From assembly GCF_005233875.1 (NCBI RefSeq), contig NZ_SZPZ01000005.1, positions 62,001-126,000 on the forward strand: a stretch of DNA of 64,000 nt, written 5' to 3'. The stretch's first letter is position 1; the number at the start of each line of letters is the position of its first letter. This DNA is from Kribbella jiaozuonensis. GTDB lineage: Bacteria > Actinomycetota > Actinomycetes > Propionibacteriales > Kribbellaceae. The notes below the pieces were generated by a model. That model ran no database searches. It was not told the DNA's origin and was given only the letters and a program-made list of their open reading frames with translations. This document shows, in pieces, positions 25,325-33,494 of this stretch. Position numbers and translations under genes: made by a program.

Positions 25325-25825
25325 GTGAGTGCACATCGAGACGACGACGCCGTCAAGCGGTACACCGAGCAGTTCGGCAACCTGCTCGCCGAGACAGGCT
25401 GGCCGCGGATGGCGGCCCGGGTGTTCGCCGCGATCCTGTCCAGCGTGTCGGGCCGGATGACCGCCGCCGAGCTGTCCGACCAACTGCAGGCCAGTCCCGC
25501 CGCCGTCTCCGGTGCGGTCAACTATCTGCTGCAGCTGCGCCTCGCCACCCGCGAGCGCGAGCCCGGCACCCGCCGCGATGTGTACGTCGTCCAGGACGAT
25601 GCCTGGTACCAGACGATGATGAGCGAGGACGCCTCGCTGGTGCGCTGGTCGGAGTCCCTTCGCAAGGTCCTCGACGCCTCCGGCGACGGCACGGACGCCC
25701 ACCGTCGCATCCGCATCTCACTGGGCTTCATCGACTTCATCGGCGAAGAGGTCAAGGGCCTGAGCGAGCGCTGGATCAAACGCAAGGCCGAACTGGACGC
25801 GGAGATCGACGCCGAGCTCGGCTAG
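25325..25825 (+). CDS. GbsR/MarR-type winged-helix regulator
   Basis: This 166-residue regulator has a winged HTH at about 35-90 (RMTAAELSDQLQASPAAVSG, then the wing REREPGTRRDVY) and a helical dimerisation tail. The family is typical next to ABC exporters in actinobacteria. It is divergent from the exporter operon, so it is probably a ligand-responsive repressor of it. The last four bases overlap the convergent HTH-FW gene. Confidence 0.85.
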   Translation: MSAHRDDDAVKRYTEQFGNLLAETGWPRMAARVFAAILSSVSGRMTAAELSDQLQASPAAVSGAVNYLLQLRLATREREPGTRRDVYVVQDDAWYQTMMSEDASLVRWSESLRKVLDASGDGTDAHRRIRISLGFIDFIGEEVKGLSERWIKRKAELDAEIDAELG

Positions 25826-26505
25826 AGCTCGTAGACGGTGAAGATCGTGCAGTAGATGGGTGGGGACTCCAGCCCGGGGTAGTACAGACGGCCTGCCTCG
25901 TCGGTGATCTTGAAGTACGCCGTCGACGCGCCGACCTGCGCCGGCGCCTGCAGCCGCATCGCGACGGTCACGGTCTCCCCGGCGTCTGCGTCGGGGACTC
26001 GCGAGCGGATGGGCGAGCGTAGCCAGCCGGGCGCACCCGCCGCACCCTGACGGGTCAGCCAGCGGTCGCGCCAAGGACGCTCGCCGCTGTTGCGGATCTC
26101 CCACGTCTTCTCGAACGCCTCGTCCCGGCAGACCCGGGTGCCGTCGGGGACTGTCTCCCCCACCAGCTCGGCGCGGTCCTCGGGGTGATGGTCGATCGGC
26201 ACGGATCCACCGAGCAGCACCGGTTGGATGTGCCGGCGCAGGTCCCGCTGGGAGATGTCGCGACCGGCGCGTACGGCGGCGTCCAGCTCCATCAACTGGT
26301 TCACCAACGACTGGCCGGCGCCGAACGAGACGTCGTACCACTCGGTGAGCTCGCGGCTGGGCTTGGTGTGTCCGCGCTCGACCCGCGACAGGTGGCCCTT
26401 GTCCCAGCCGGACTCCGCGGCGGCGCGGCTCAGAGGTACGCCGGCGGCTTCCCGGAGCTCACGCATCCGCGACCCGATCACCACACGAAGCTGCGCAGGC
26501 CTCAC
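25822..26505 (-). CDS. XRE-type HTH protein with C-terminal NBR1-like FW (four-tryptophan) domain
   Basis: This 227-residue protein has an N-terminal HTH (about 6-50; GWDKGHLSRVERG), a short linker, then an Ig-like domain from about 110. The latter has the spaced tryptophans Trp135, Trp145, Trp149 and Trp161 (KTWEIRNSGERPW, DRWLTR, GWLRSP), which match the FW domain named after human NBR1. Bacterial HTH-FW fusions are found in actinobacteria, but their role is unknown. The GTG at 26505 is chosen because the HTH starts right after it. It is convergent with the GbsR gene. Confidence 0.72.
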   Translation of the reverse strand: MRPAQLRVVIGSRMRELREAAGVPLSRAAAESGWDKGHLSRVERGHTKPSRELTEWYDVSFGAGQSLVNQLMELDAAVRAGRDISQRDLRRHIQPVLLGGSVPIDHHPEDRAELVGETVPDGTRVCRDEAFEKTWEIRNSGERPWRDRWLTRQGAAGAPGWLRSPIRSRVPDADAGETVTVAMRLQAPAQVGASTAYFKITDEAGRLYYPGLESPPIYCTIFTVYEL

Positions 26506-26707
26506 ACCGCACTCCGATCGTTGCGTACCGCGACTACACCGTAACCCTGCGAATCTCAACTGGTCCAGGAAATCCGCCCCGAACTGGCCCAAGGACGGCG
26601 GCCCTCGGCGACCTACCGTCGAAGCATGGGAATCATCGGACCGGCGAAGAAACACCTTCGACAGCTTGCTCACCCAGACGCCCACGATCGCCCCCGGATC
26701 GCACGCG

Positions 26708-27016
26708 ATGGTCGCGACCGTCACCGTCCCGCCGGGCGATCCCGGATCAGGCCCGCACCGGCACTCCGGGCCCGTGTTCGGGTACGTGCTCGAGGGCGAG
26801 ATCCTGTTCGAGCTCGAGGGCGAGGCACCGTACCCGATCAAGGCTGGTGAAGCCTTCTGGGAGCCGGGCGGGGACGTCGTCCACTACCAGGCTGCCAACC
26901 TGCGCACGGACATCGAGAGCAAGTTCGTCGTGTTCATGCTGTGCGCGCCCGACGTGCCGATGATGACGTACCTGGACGCCGAGGAGATCGCTGCGCGCGC
27001 CCACCTGCGCAGATGA
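26708..27016 (+). CDS. Cupin-domain protein (start uncertain, possible 5' frameshift)
   Basis: The small beta-barrel protein shows cupin motif 1 GPHRHSGPVFGYVLEGE with metal histidines and motif 2 GEAFWEPGGDVVHY. From the ATG at 26708 it has 102 residues, but cupin-like sequence continues upstream in frame (RRNTFDSLLTQTP), reaching a TTG at 26666. An ATG at 26626 lies one base out of frame with that extension; removing one G from the GGG after it would give an uninterrupted start. Function unknown; such cupins often bind small carbonyl compounds or sugars. Confidence 0.7.
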   Translation: MVATVTVPPGDPGSGPHRHSGPVFGYVLEGEILFELEGEAPYPIKAGEAFWEPGGDVVHYQAANLRTDIESKFVVFMLCAPDVPMMTYLDAEEIAARAHLRR

Positions 27017-27110
27017 GGGGGTCGTTGCCTACTGCGACAACGCCGGGCGGCGCTGGTTCTCTGTAAATAAGTGTCACTTCGCCAGTCGCCCAGCGAAAAG
27101 GACCAACATC

Positions 27111-27794
27111 ATGCGTACCGCCCTCCTGCGCATCACCCTCACCACCCTGCTGGCCACCGCCGCCGCCCTCGGCACCGGCACGCTGACCGCCAGCGCCGCC
27201 ACCGGGACCGTGGTCACCGACAGCGGCCAAGGCGTCGCCATCCGGTCCGGCAATGCGACCAGCTTCGGCTCGGTCGGGACCCAGCCGAACGGACCGGTCG
27301 AGATCGACTGCCAGATCTACGGCGAACCCGTCACCGGCAAGTACGGCCGCAGCCTCGTCTGGGACCACATCCCCGGCAAGGGCTTCATCACCGACTCCTA
27401 CGTCAACACCGGCAGCAGCGGCCTGATCGCGCCGCTCTGCACCAGCAACCCGCGCGCCGACGCCGCCATCGCCTGGTACGCCGCGCGCAGCGGATCGACC
27501 GCATACCAGGGGTACTGCGAGATGGCCGCCGAGAACTCGTACGGCAAGACCGCGATCTGGGCCTCCGCCAAGGCCGACTGGAACGACGCCGTGGCCCGCG
27601 GGGTCGCGCATCGCGGCGACCTGAACCCGCCGAAGGGCGCCCTGGTGTTCTGGGACCTGGCCGCGCCGTACGGCCACGTCGGAGTCGCCAAGGGAGACGG
27701 CACCTTCTGGGCCACCAGCGTCAGCGGCGCGATCGGCACCCGCGCACTGCCCTACTTCAACAGCTACCTCGGTTGGGCCTGGCCCAACTTCTGA
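27111..27794 (+). CDS. Secreted SH3-like / CHAP-NlpC-like cell-wall protein
   Basis: The 227-residue protein has a clear signal peptide ending near Ala29-Ser-Ala-Ala. Residues about 33-110 look like a bacterial SH3 wall-binding domain (GVAIRSGNATSFGSVG, CQIYGEPV, WDHIPGKGFITDSY). The C-terminal half has a Cys in YQGYCEMAAE and a His in YGHVGVAKGDG, with WD and a closing aromatic run, the layout of papain-like CHAP/NlpC peptidoglycan hydrolases. Catalysis is inferred. A strong bidirectional hairpin follows the stop. Confidence 0.75.
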   Translation: MRTALLRITLTTLLATAAALGTGTLTASAATGTVVTDSGQGVAIRSGNATSFGSVGTQPNGPVEIDCQIYGEPVTGKYGRSLVWDHIPGKGFITDSYVNTGSSGLIAPLCTSNPRADAAIAWYAARSGSTAYQGYCEMAAENSYGKTAIWASAKADWNDAVARGVAHRGDLNPPKGALVFWDLAAPYGHVGVAKGDGTFWATSVSGAIGTRALPYFNSYLGWAWPNF

Positions 27795-27797
27795 TCG

Positions 27798-27843
27798 CGA
27801 GCACCCGGACGCGCGTCCCGCCCCTCACGCGTCCGGGTGCTCG
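27798..27843. terminator. Bidirectional terminator hairpin
   Basis: CGAGCACCCGGACGCG pairs perfectly with CGCGTCCGGGTGCTCG, a 16-base stem with a 14-base loop. It lies directly between the convergent stops at 27794 and 27850 and can serve both transcripts. Confidence 0.88.
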
Positions 27844-27849
27844 ACCCGG

Positions 27850-28383
27850 TCAGCGGAGGAACTTCGGAACCATCCGCCACAACAGCGCGCCCGACACGAG
27901 CCCCTCCGCGAAGCCGAGCCCCGCACCGATGCCGATAGCTGGCCAGATCGGCAGCCCCGGATGCCCGTAGGCGATCACTGGAACCGCGCCGGCGAACACC
28001 GCCGCCGCGATCATCCCGGCCACCAGCGGCAGGGTGAACTCGTCGATGAACCGATCCATCGATTTCGCCACCAGCCGGAACAGGACGAACGGCCCGAACG
28101 CCAGCACCAGCGACTGCACCGAGGACGTGCGCTTCGAGGCCATCGCGACCCCGACGGCGATGCACGCCACCACCAGCACCACGGCCGTCGTCCACGCCGC
28201 GCTTCGCGGCGTCCCCGCGGAGATCCGGTTGACTCCGCTGGAGATCGCGAAGGCAGCAACTGCTGCGACCACGACTGCGAGCGGGATCAGCATCCAATCC
28301 GCCTTGATCAGCGGATCGGCCAGTACGACGACCGTCATCGCCAGCAGCACGCCGATCCAGGGGACGGTCGATCTGGGCGCCAT
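27850..28383 (-). CDS. Small integral membrane protein of unknown function
   Basis: This 177-residue protein has five or six hydrophobic segments (for example VLLAMTVVVLADPL, TAVVLVVACIAVGVA, PLVAGMIAAAVFAGAVPVIA) and no recognisable motif or charged catalytic site. It follows the hydrolase gene on the same strand after 39 bases and may be co-transcribed with it. No family assigned. Confidence 0.7.
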   Translation of the reverse strand: MAPRSTVPWIGVLLAMTVVVLADPLIKADWMLIPLAVVVAAVAAFAISSGVNRISAGTPRSAAWTTAVVLVVACIAVGVAMASKRTSSVQSLVLAFGPFVLFRLVAKSMDRFIDEFTLPLVAGMIAAAVFAGAVPVIAYGHPGLPIWPAIGIGAGLGFAEGLVSGALLWRMVPKFLR

Positions 28384-28422
28384 GCCGACAGTTATAGGGG
28401 ACGCACGCCCCTCACCAGCCGG

Positions 28423-29148
28423 TCATGTCCGGAACATGTCATCGACCCGGTCCAACCAGTCGGCCACCAGCGCTCGATACATCGCCAGGCCAGGCCCGGG
28501 CAGCAGGTGATCCTCCTGATCCAGTACGGCGAAGGTCGCGCGCGGGTAGTCGTCGAGGATCGACCACGCGTCGGCGTACCCGGCGGTGGTGTCCTGTCGG
28601 CCGGTCACGATCAGGGTCGGGCGCTCGAAGCGGGCCGCGGGATCCTCGCGCAAGGCGTACGTCGTGACGTCGCGCTGGATGTGACCGAGGAACGCGAGGT
28701 CCGCGGCGGCCTCTGCTGCGTCGTAGTACTGATGCTGGCGTTGCCGATCCGGTGACGGGACGAGGTGTTCATCGGTCGGAAGCGTGCGTCGGGCCCGGTC
28801 GATGACGATGCCCGGTGCCCTCAGCAACAATCCGAGAACCCGGGCCGGGTCGCGGCGCACGATGCCGCGAGCGTGCAGCCCGCCGGCCGACGTACCGGCC
28901 AGCGCGAACGGCTCGCCGCCGGACAGGTCGTCGATCAGTGCGGCGATCGCGTCGAGCATGCCGTCCTGGTCGGTGATCGACGGAACGGCCGGCGACTTCC
29001 CGGTGCCTGGCGGGTCGACGTAGATCCGTCGCCAGCCCGATCGGTCTGCGAAGACCGGCTCGTGGACGGCGCGACCCTCGCCGCCGTCGCCACCCCAGCA
29101 GGGCAGGAAGAAGATCGGACGGCCGTCACCGAAAGACTCGTAGTACAC
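28423..29148 (-). CDS. Alpha/beta-hydrolase
   Basis: The 241-residue cytoplasmic hydrolase has the nucleophile elbow GTSAGG (Ser near 86), a later acid in TGRQDTTAGY and the catalytic His in DQEDHLLPG. The N-terminal FFLPCWGGDGGEGR contains the oxyanion loop. It is encoded between the LacI gene and a membrane-protein gene on the same strand. Substrate unknown. Confidence 0.83.
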   Translation of the reverse strand: MYYESFGDGRPIFFLPCWGGDGGEGRAVHEPVFADRSGWRRIYVDPPGTGKSPAVPSITDQDGMLDAIAALIDDLSGGEPFALAGTSAGGLHARGIVRRDPARVLGLLLRAPGIVIDRARRTLPTDEHLVPSPDRQRQHQYYDAAEAAADLAFLGHIQRDVTTYALREDPAARFERPTLIVTGRQDTTAGYADAWSILDDYPRATFAVLDQEDHLLPGPGLAMYRALVADWLDRVDDMFRT

Positions 29149-29177
29149 AATCCGACCCTAGCCAGCGCTGAAGCCTG

Positions 29178-30227
29178 TCATCGAGCCTTTCTCTTGGCAG
29201 CAGAATCCGGTGGGCGTTCGCCGGACCCGCGCTTGATCAGCCCGCACGGCAGCACGATCCGCTGTGGCGGTCGGGTGTCGGCGCCGGACGCGCGATCGAG
29301 CAACAACCGCGCCGCACTCCGACCGAGCTCGGCGATGTCAGAGGCAACAACCGTGACCGGCGTCGGCAACATGTCGGCCAGCCGGAAGTCGTCGAACCCG
29401 ACCACAGCCGGCTCGCGACCAAGCTCGCCGAGCGCGCGCAGTACGCCCTCGGTGAGGAAGTTCGTCGAGGCGAAGATCGCGGTCGGCGGATCCGGCCGCA
29501 GCATCACCTCGTGGGTCGCCTTCTCCGCGGCCTCCGCGTTGCCCTCGGGCAGCTGGATGACCAAGGACTCGTCGACGTCGATCCCCGCCGCCCGGTGCGC
29601 CCGCCGATAACCACGCAGCCGGCGTCCGATCGTGTAGTACGACGGGGCGAGCAGGATCGCGATCCGCTCGTGCCCCTGCGCGAGCAAATGCTCCGTGGCC
29701 AGTCGGCCACCGCCCTCGTTGTCGACCATCACGATGTCCGCGTCGATCCCGGTCGCAGGCCGGTCGACGAACACCACCGGCACCCCGGCGCCTTCCAGGA
29801 AGGCGTGATCGCCTTGGTCGGGCACGATCATCAGACCCGCGACCTGGCGACTGACGAGCTCCTGGATGGCACGCTTCTCACCCTCCGGATCCTCGTCGAC
29901 GCTTCCGAGTACGACGGCGAACCCGGACTGCCCCGCGATCTCCAGCGACGACTTCGCGATCGTCGCGTAGAACGGGTTGGTCAGGTCGCCCAGCACCAGG
30001 GCCAGACTGGTCGACTTCTTCCCCGGCCGGAGCGCCCGCGCGACCTCGTTGCGCTGGAACCCGAGCTCGTCGATCGCGGCCCGGACCCGCTGCGCGGTCT
30101 CGTCCCGCACACCGTGCCCGCCGTTCACCACCCGGGACACCGTACCGAGCCCGACACCGGCCCGCCGGGCGACGTCGATCATCGTCGGCCGGGGTACCTC
30201 CGGCTTGGTTGGAAACGTTTCGGACAC
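29178..30227 (-). CDS. LacI-family transcriptional regulator
   Basis: This 349-residue sugar-responsive repressor has an HTH at about 15-40 (TMIDVARRAGVGLGTVSRVV, with hinge helix ARALRPGKK near 60) and a periplasmic-binding-protein-like ligand domain ending in LIKRGSG. The open frame reaches 30359; the GTG at 30227 is preferred because AAGGAAG lies just before it. It is divergent from the sugar ABC transporter. Two GAAACGTT-type palindromes flank the start, so autoregulation and control of the transporter are likely. Confidence 0.92.
   Translation of the reverse strand: MSETFPTKPEVPRPTMIDVARRAGVGLGTVSRVVNGGHGVRDETAQRVRAAIDELGFQRNEVARALRPGKKSTSLALVLGDLTNPFYATIAKSSLEIAGQSGFAVVLGSVDEDPEGEKRAIQELVSRQVAGLMIVPDQGDHAFLEGAGVPVVFVDRPATGIDADIVMVDNEGGGRLATEHLLAQGHERIAILLAPSYYTIGRRLRGYRRAHRAAGIDVDESLVIQLPEGNAEAAEKATHEVMLRPDPPTAIFASTNFLTEGVLRALGELGREPAVVGFDDFRLADMLPTPVTVVASDIAELGRSAARLLLDRASGADTRPPQRIVLPCGLIKRGSGERPPDSAAKRKAR
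30212..30221. promoter_or_regulatory. LacI-type operator inside the 5' end of the lacI-type gene
   Basis: The perfect palindrome GAAACGTTTC lies within the first codons of the regulator gene, in the wider context TTGGAAACGTTTCGG. The central CG is typical of LacI-family operators. It may act as a downstream roadblock in autoregulation. Confidence 0.6.
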
Positions 30228-30274
30228 GGGGTTGACTTCCTTTTCGCGACACGGCATCGTCACCCAACAGTAAA

Positions 30275-30291
30275 ACGTTGGAAACGTTACC
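30275..30291. promoter_or_regulatory. LacI-type operator upstream of the sugar ABC transporter
   Basis: The sequence GGAAACGTTACC at 30280-30291 repeats the operator core of the site at 30212 with one mismatch arm; the overlapping AACGTTGGAAACGTT adds a second half-site. It lies between the divergent starts (30227 and 30338), about 50 bases before the permease ATG, where it would repress the transporter promoter. Confidence 0.65.
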
Positions 30292-30337
30292 GTCCAGGAG
30301 GCCGGGTGAATTCCTGTCCGAGCGAAGCGAGGGGAGC

Positions 30338-31273
30338 ATGAGCAGAGTTTCTCCTGCAAAGTCCCGAGGTGGGATGAGTCGGAACGCCGGGTCCGACGTC
30401 AAGGCGGCGTACCTGTTCATCGCGCCGGCGATCATCGGCTTCCTGGTCTTCGTGGGGTATCCGCTGATCCGCTCGTTCTACCTCGCGCTGACCAAGTACA
30501 ACGGCCTGACCGATCCGGTCTTCGTTGGCCTGGGCAACTTCCGGCGGCTGTTCACGACCGACCCGGCGTTCTGGCCGGCGCTGCGGGCAACGGGGTACCT
30601 GGTGGTCCTCTATGTCCCGCTCTCGCTGATCCTCGGGCTGGCGCTGGCGATGTTCTGCAACCAGCGGTTCGCCGGGGTCCGGGTGGTCCGGACGCTCGCG
30701 TACCTGCCGGTGGTGCTGCCCGCGGTCGCGACGATCACGCTGTGGAAGTTCATGCTCGACCCTCAGGTCGGGCTGCTGAACACGATCCTCGACCGGCTGG
30801 GGCTGCCGACCAGCCTGTGGTTGCAGGGCTCGAGTACGTCGATGCCGTCGGTCGTCCTGGTGATGCTGTGGGGTGTCGGCGGGACGATGATCATCTTCCT
30901 GGCCGCGCTGCAGTCGGTGCCGACCGAGTTGTACGAGGCCGCGCGCGTCGACGGTGCGAGCCCGTGGTCGGTGTTCTTCCGGATCACGCTGCCGATGATC
31001 AGCCCGATCGTGCTGTTGCAGGTGATCCTGCAGACCACGGCCGCGCTGCAGACGTTCAATCAGCCGAAGATCCTGACCAACGGCGGGCCGGGATTCAGCA
31101 CCAACGTGCTGATGCTGTCGATCTACAACAACGGCTTCCCGACCCTGGGCCGGATCCCGCAGCTCGGGTACGCCTCGGCGCAGGTGTGGGTGCTGTTCAT
31201 CATCATCATCGCCGTGATCGCCCTGACCGCGAAGTTCTCATCGCTCTGGACGTACAGTGACACTTCCGACTGA
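30338..31273 (+). CDS. Sugar ABC transporter permease (MalF/UgpA type)
   Basis: The 311-residue permease has six hydrophobic segments and the EAA loop ELYEAARVDGASPWSVFFRI. It pairs with the next permease as a heterodimer for carbohydrate uptake. The ATG at 30338 follows GAGGGGAG; the open frame begins at 30278 but that would overlap the operator. No ATPase gene is present in this operon; a shared MsiK-like ATPase encoded elsewhere is the usual actinobacterial solution. Confidence 0.92.
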   Translation: MSRVSPAKSRGGMSRNAGSDVKAAYLFIAPAIIGFLVFVGYPLIRSFYLALTKYNGLTDPVFVGLGNFRRLFTTDPAFWPALRATGYLVVLYVPLSLILGLALAMFCNQRFAGVRVVRTLAYLPVVLPAVATITLWKFMLDPQVGLLNTILDRLGLPTSLWLQGSSTSMPSVVLVMLWGVGGTMIIFLAALQSVPTELYEAARVDGASPWSVFFRITLPMISPIVLLQVILQTTAALQTFNQPKILTNGGPGFSTNVLMLSIYNNGFPTLGRIPQLGYASAQVWVLFIIIIAVIALTAKFSSLWTYSDTSD

Positions 31274-32180
31274 TGCCGCTGAAGCGACCGCGTTGACGGC
31301 CGGCACCGAGCCGGCGACGAGGGCGCCCGCTGCGAAGAAACCACGCCTGATCGGTACGACGTCGTGGTACGTCGTCGCGTTCTTCATCTGCGCGGTGATG
31401 ATCGTCCCGCTGCTGTGGATGATCACGATCGGCCTGAAGAGCCGGACCGCGGTGTTCGACATCCCGCCGAAGTTGCTGCCGCACGAGTGGACCTGGAGCA
31501 ACTTCATCAACGGGCCGAAGGCGATCCACTTCCCGCGGCTGTTCCTCAACTCGGTGATCATCACCGCGCTCAGCGTGCTCGGTGGCGTGCTGACCGCGAT
31601 GATGGCCGGCTACGCGCTGGCCCGGTTGCGGTTCCCGGGTCGCAAGGTGTGGTTCTACCTGTTCGTCGGCAGCATGTTGCTGCCCGGCGTGGTCGGGCTG
31701 ATCCCGTTGTTCCAGCTCTACAAGAGCATCGGCTGGTACGACACCTGGCTGCCGCTGATCGTGCCGGCGTTCCTGGGCGGGAACCCGCTGTTCATCTTCC
31801 TGGCCCGGCAGTACTTCCTCGCGATCCCCTATTCCATCGATGAAGCGGCCAAGATCGACGGCGCCGGACACCTGCGGATCTTCGTCAGCGTGATGCTGCC
31901 GCTGACCCGGCCGGCCTGGCTGACGATGGCGATCCTCGCGTTCCAGGCGTCCTGGAACGACTACCTGAATCCGCTGGTCTACCTGTACTCGTCCGGCAAG
32001 TGGCCACTGTCGGTGGGTATGGCGTCGTTCATCTCCCCGTTCGCCGGGAAGACGCCGGACTGGAGCTACTACATGGCCACCAACCTGCTGTACATGCTGC
32101 CGCCGCTGATCATCTTCTTCGCCGCGCAGCGCTACTTCATCCAGGGCCTCGGCGCTCTCGGCAGCACGAACCAGAAATAG
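31257..32180 (+). CDS. Sugar ABC transporter permease (MalG/UgpE type)
   Basis: The 307-residue second permease has a longer polar N-terminus, six helices and the EAA loop SIDEAAKIDGAGHLRIFVSV. The GTG start lies 17 bases inside the end of the previous gene, so translation is coupled. The encoded protein ends IQGLGALGS, a typical MalG-family terminus. Confidence 0.93.
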   Translation: MTLPTDAAEATALTAGTEPATRAPAAKKPRLIGTTSWYVVAFFICAVMIVPLLWMITIGLKSRTAVFDIPPKLLPHEWTWSNFINGPKAIHFPRLFLNSVIITALSVLGGVLTAMMAGYALARLRFPGRKVWFYLFVGSMLLPGVVGLIPLFQLYKSIGWYDTWLPLIVPAFLGGNPLFIFLARQYFLAIPYSIDEAAKIDGAGHLRIFVSVMLPLTRPAWLTMAILAFQASWNDYLNPLVYLYSSGKWPLSVGMASFISPFAGKTPDWSYYMATNLLYMLPPLIIFFAAQRYFIQGLGALGSTNQK

Positions 32181-32192
32181 AGGGGATCTCCT

Positions 32193-33494
32193 GTGAAAAG
32201 GACATTGGGTGTGACCGCCCTGGCCTGTGCCGGGTTGCTGGCGGCAACCGCCTGCAGCGGCTCGGACTCCGGCGGCAGCTCCAGCAGCGGACCGGTCACG
32301 GTCACGGTGATGACGTGGGAGTCGGCCGAGACCAACGCCGCGATCAAGAAGGCACTGGCGGATTTCAAGGACGACAACATCACCGTCCAACTGCTCGAAA
32401 CACCGAGCGGTCAGTACGGCGACAAGCTCGCGTCGCTGACCCAGGCGAAGAAGCTGCCGGACCTGTTCTGGTGCGGTAACGACACCGAGCAGCAATACAC
32501 GTCGCAAGGCCTGCTGGTCGACTGGGCCGACAAGATCAAGAACGGCAACGGCGACTTCAAGTCGGACAACTTCGTCTCGTCCGCGATGGACAACTGGAAG
32601 ACCGCCGACGGCCAGATGGGCGGGTTGCCGTCGCTGATGAACACGTACGGCGTCTGGTACAACGCCGACGCGTTCACCGCTGCGGGTCTTCCGCTGCCGA
32701 AGGCCGGCTGGACGTGGGACGAGATGTACGCCGACGCCGCGAAGCTCGCCAACAAGAACGGAGCGAAGTACGGCCTGGTCGCCGACCAGCTGACGTCCGG
32801 GGACGGACCGTTCACGATGAGCATGTACTCCGTGTCCGCCGGCGGTGCGCCGTTCACCGACAACGTGAACCACCCGACGAAGGCGGAGGCCGACGACAAG
32901 TACAAGGAAGGCGTCGAGAAGCTGGTCGCCGCGATCAAGAACGGTTCGGTCGCACCGCCTGGGTACGACGCGTCGAACGTGCAGTCGTTGTTCGCGGCCG
33001 GCAAGGTGCCGATGACGTTCGGCGGGCAGTGGCTGGCGGCCGGGTTCCAGACCGACAAGCCGAAGGTCAAGTACGGGTTCGCGCCGTTCCCGCAGGTGCA
33101 GACGCCGACCACGCTGTACGACTCGGTCGGCATCTGCACGCCGCAGTACACGAAGGACCAGGACTCGACGTTCAAGGTGCTCGAGTACCTCAACACCAAG
33201 GTCTGGGACGCCGTACTGCCGGCCTCCCCGGTGGCGCCGCCGGCGTACAAGCCGGCCCAGGCGAGCTACTTCGACGCGCTCACCAAGGCCCAGCAGACCA
33301 CCGTCGCCGACACCGTGAAGGCCGACCTGGGCGCCGAGAAGACGGTCGGCGTCCGCTTCACCACCCAATGGGCCCAGCAGGTCGGCGACCTCACCACGGC
33401 CAACTACCAGCCCATCCTCAGCGGCAAAAAGCCGATCAGCGACCTCCCGGCCTACATCGACAAGATCAACGGCCTGATCAAGCAGGGCGGCTAG
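32193..33494 (+). CDS. Sugar ABC transporter substrate-binding lipoprotein
   Basis: This family 1 solute-binding protein (433 residues) has a lipobox at Cys21 (AATAC) and a Ser/Gly-rich linker. It contains VMTWESAETNAAIKKAL and the ligand-domain sequence PSLMNTYGVWYNADAF, typical of oligosaccharide binders. It captures a sugar for the two permeases before it. The order permease-permease-binding protein is unusual but seen in actinobacteria. Its 3' end borders the purine-rich element. Confidence 0.92.
   Translation: MKRTLGVTALACAGLLAATACSGSDSGGSSSSGPVTVTVMTWESAETNAAIKKALADFKDDNITVQLLETPSGQYGDKLASLTQAKKLPDLFWCGNDTEQQYTSQGLLVDWADKIKNGNGDFKSDNFVSSAMDNWKTADGQMGGLPSLMNTYGVWYNADAFTAAGLPLPKAGWTWDEMYADAAKLANKNGAKYGLVADQLTSGDGPFTMSMYSVSAGGAPFTDNVNHPTKAEADDKYKEGVEKLVAAIKNGSVAPPGYDASNVQSLFAAGKVPMTFGGQWLAAGFQTDKPKVKYGFAPFPQVQTPTTLYDSVGICTPQYTKDQDSTFKVLEYLNTKVWDAVLPASPVAPPAYKPAQASYFDALTKAQQTTVADTVKADLGAEKTVGVRFTTQWAQQVGDLTTANYQPILSGKKPISDLPAYIDKINGLIKQGG

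Noticed and set aside
26626..26850. A 74-codon frame starting at the ATG at 26626
   Set aside because: It runs out of frame through the cupin coding sequence and becomes Arg/Pro-rich; kept only as evidence for a possible frameshift of the cupin start.
31206..33368. A 720-codon minus-strand frame opposite the sugar ABC transporter
   Set aside because: Composition is Arg/Val/His-rich antisense; the plus strand holds recognised permease and binding-protein genes.
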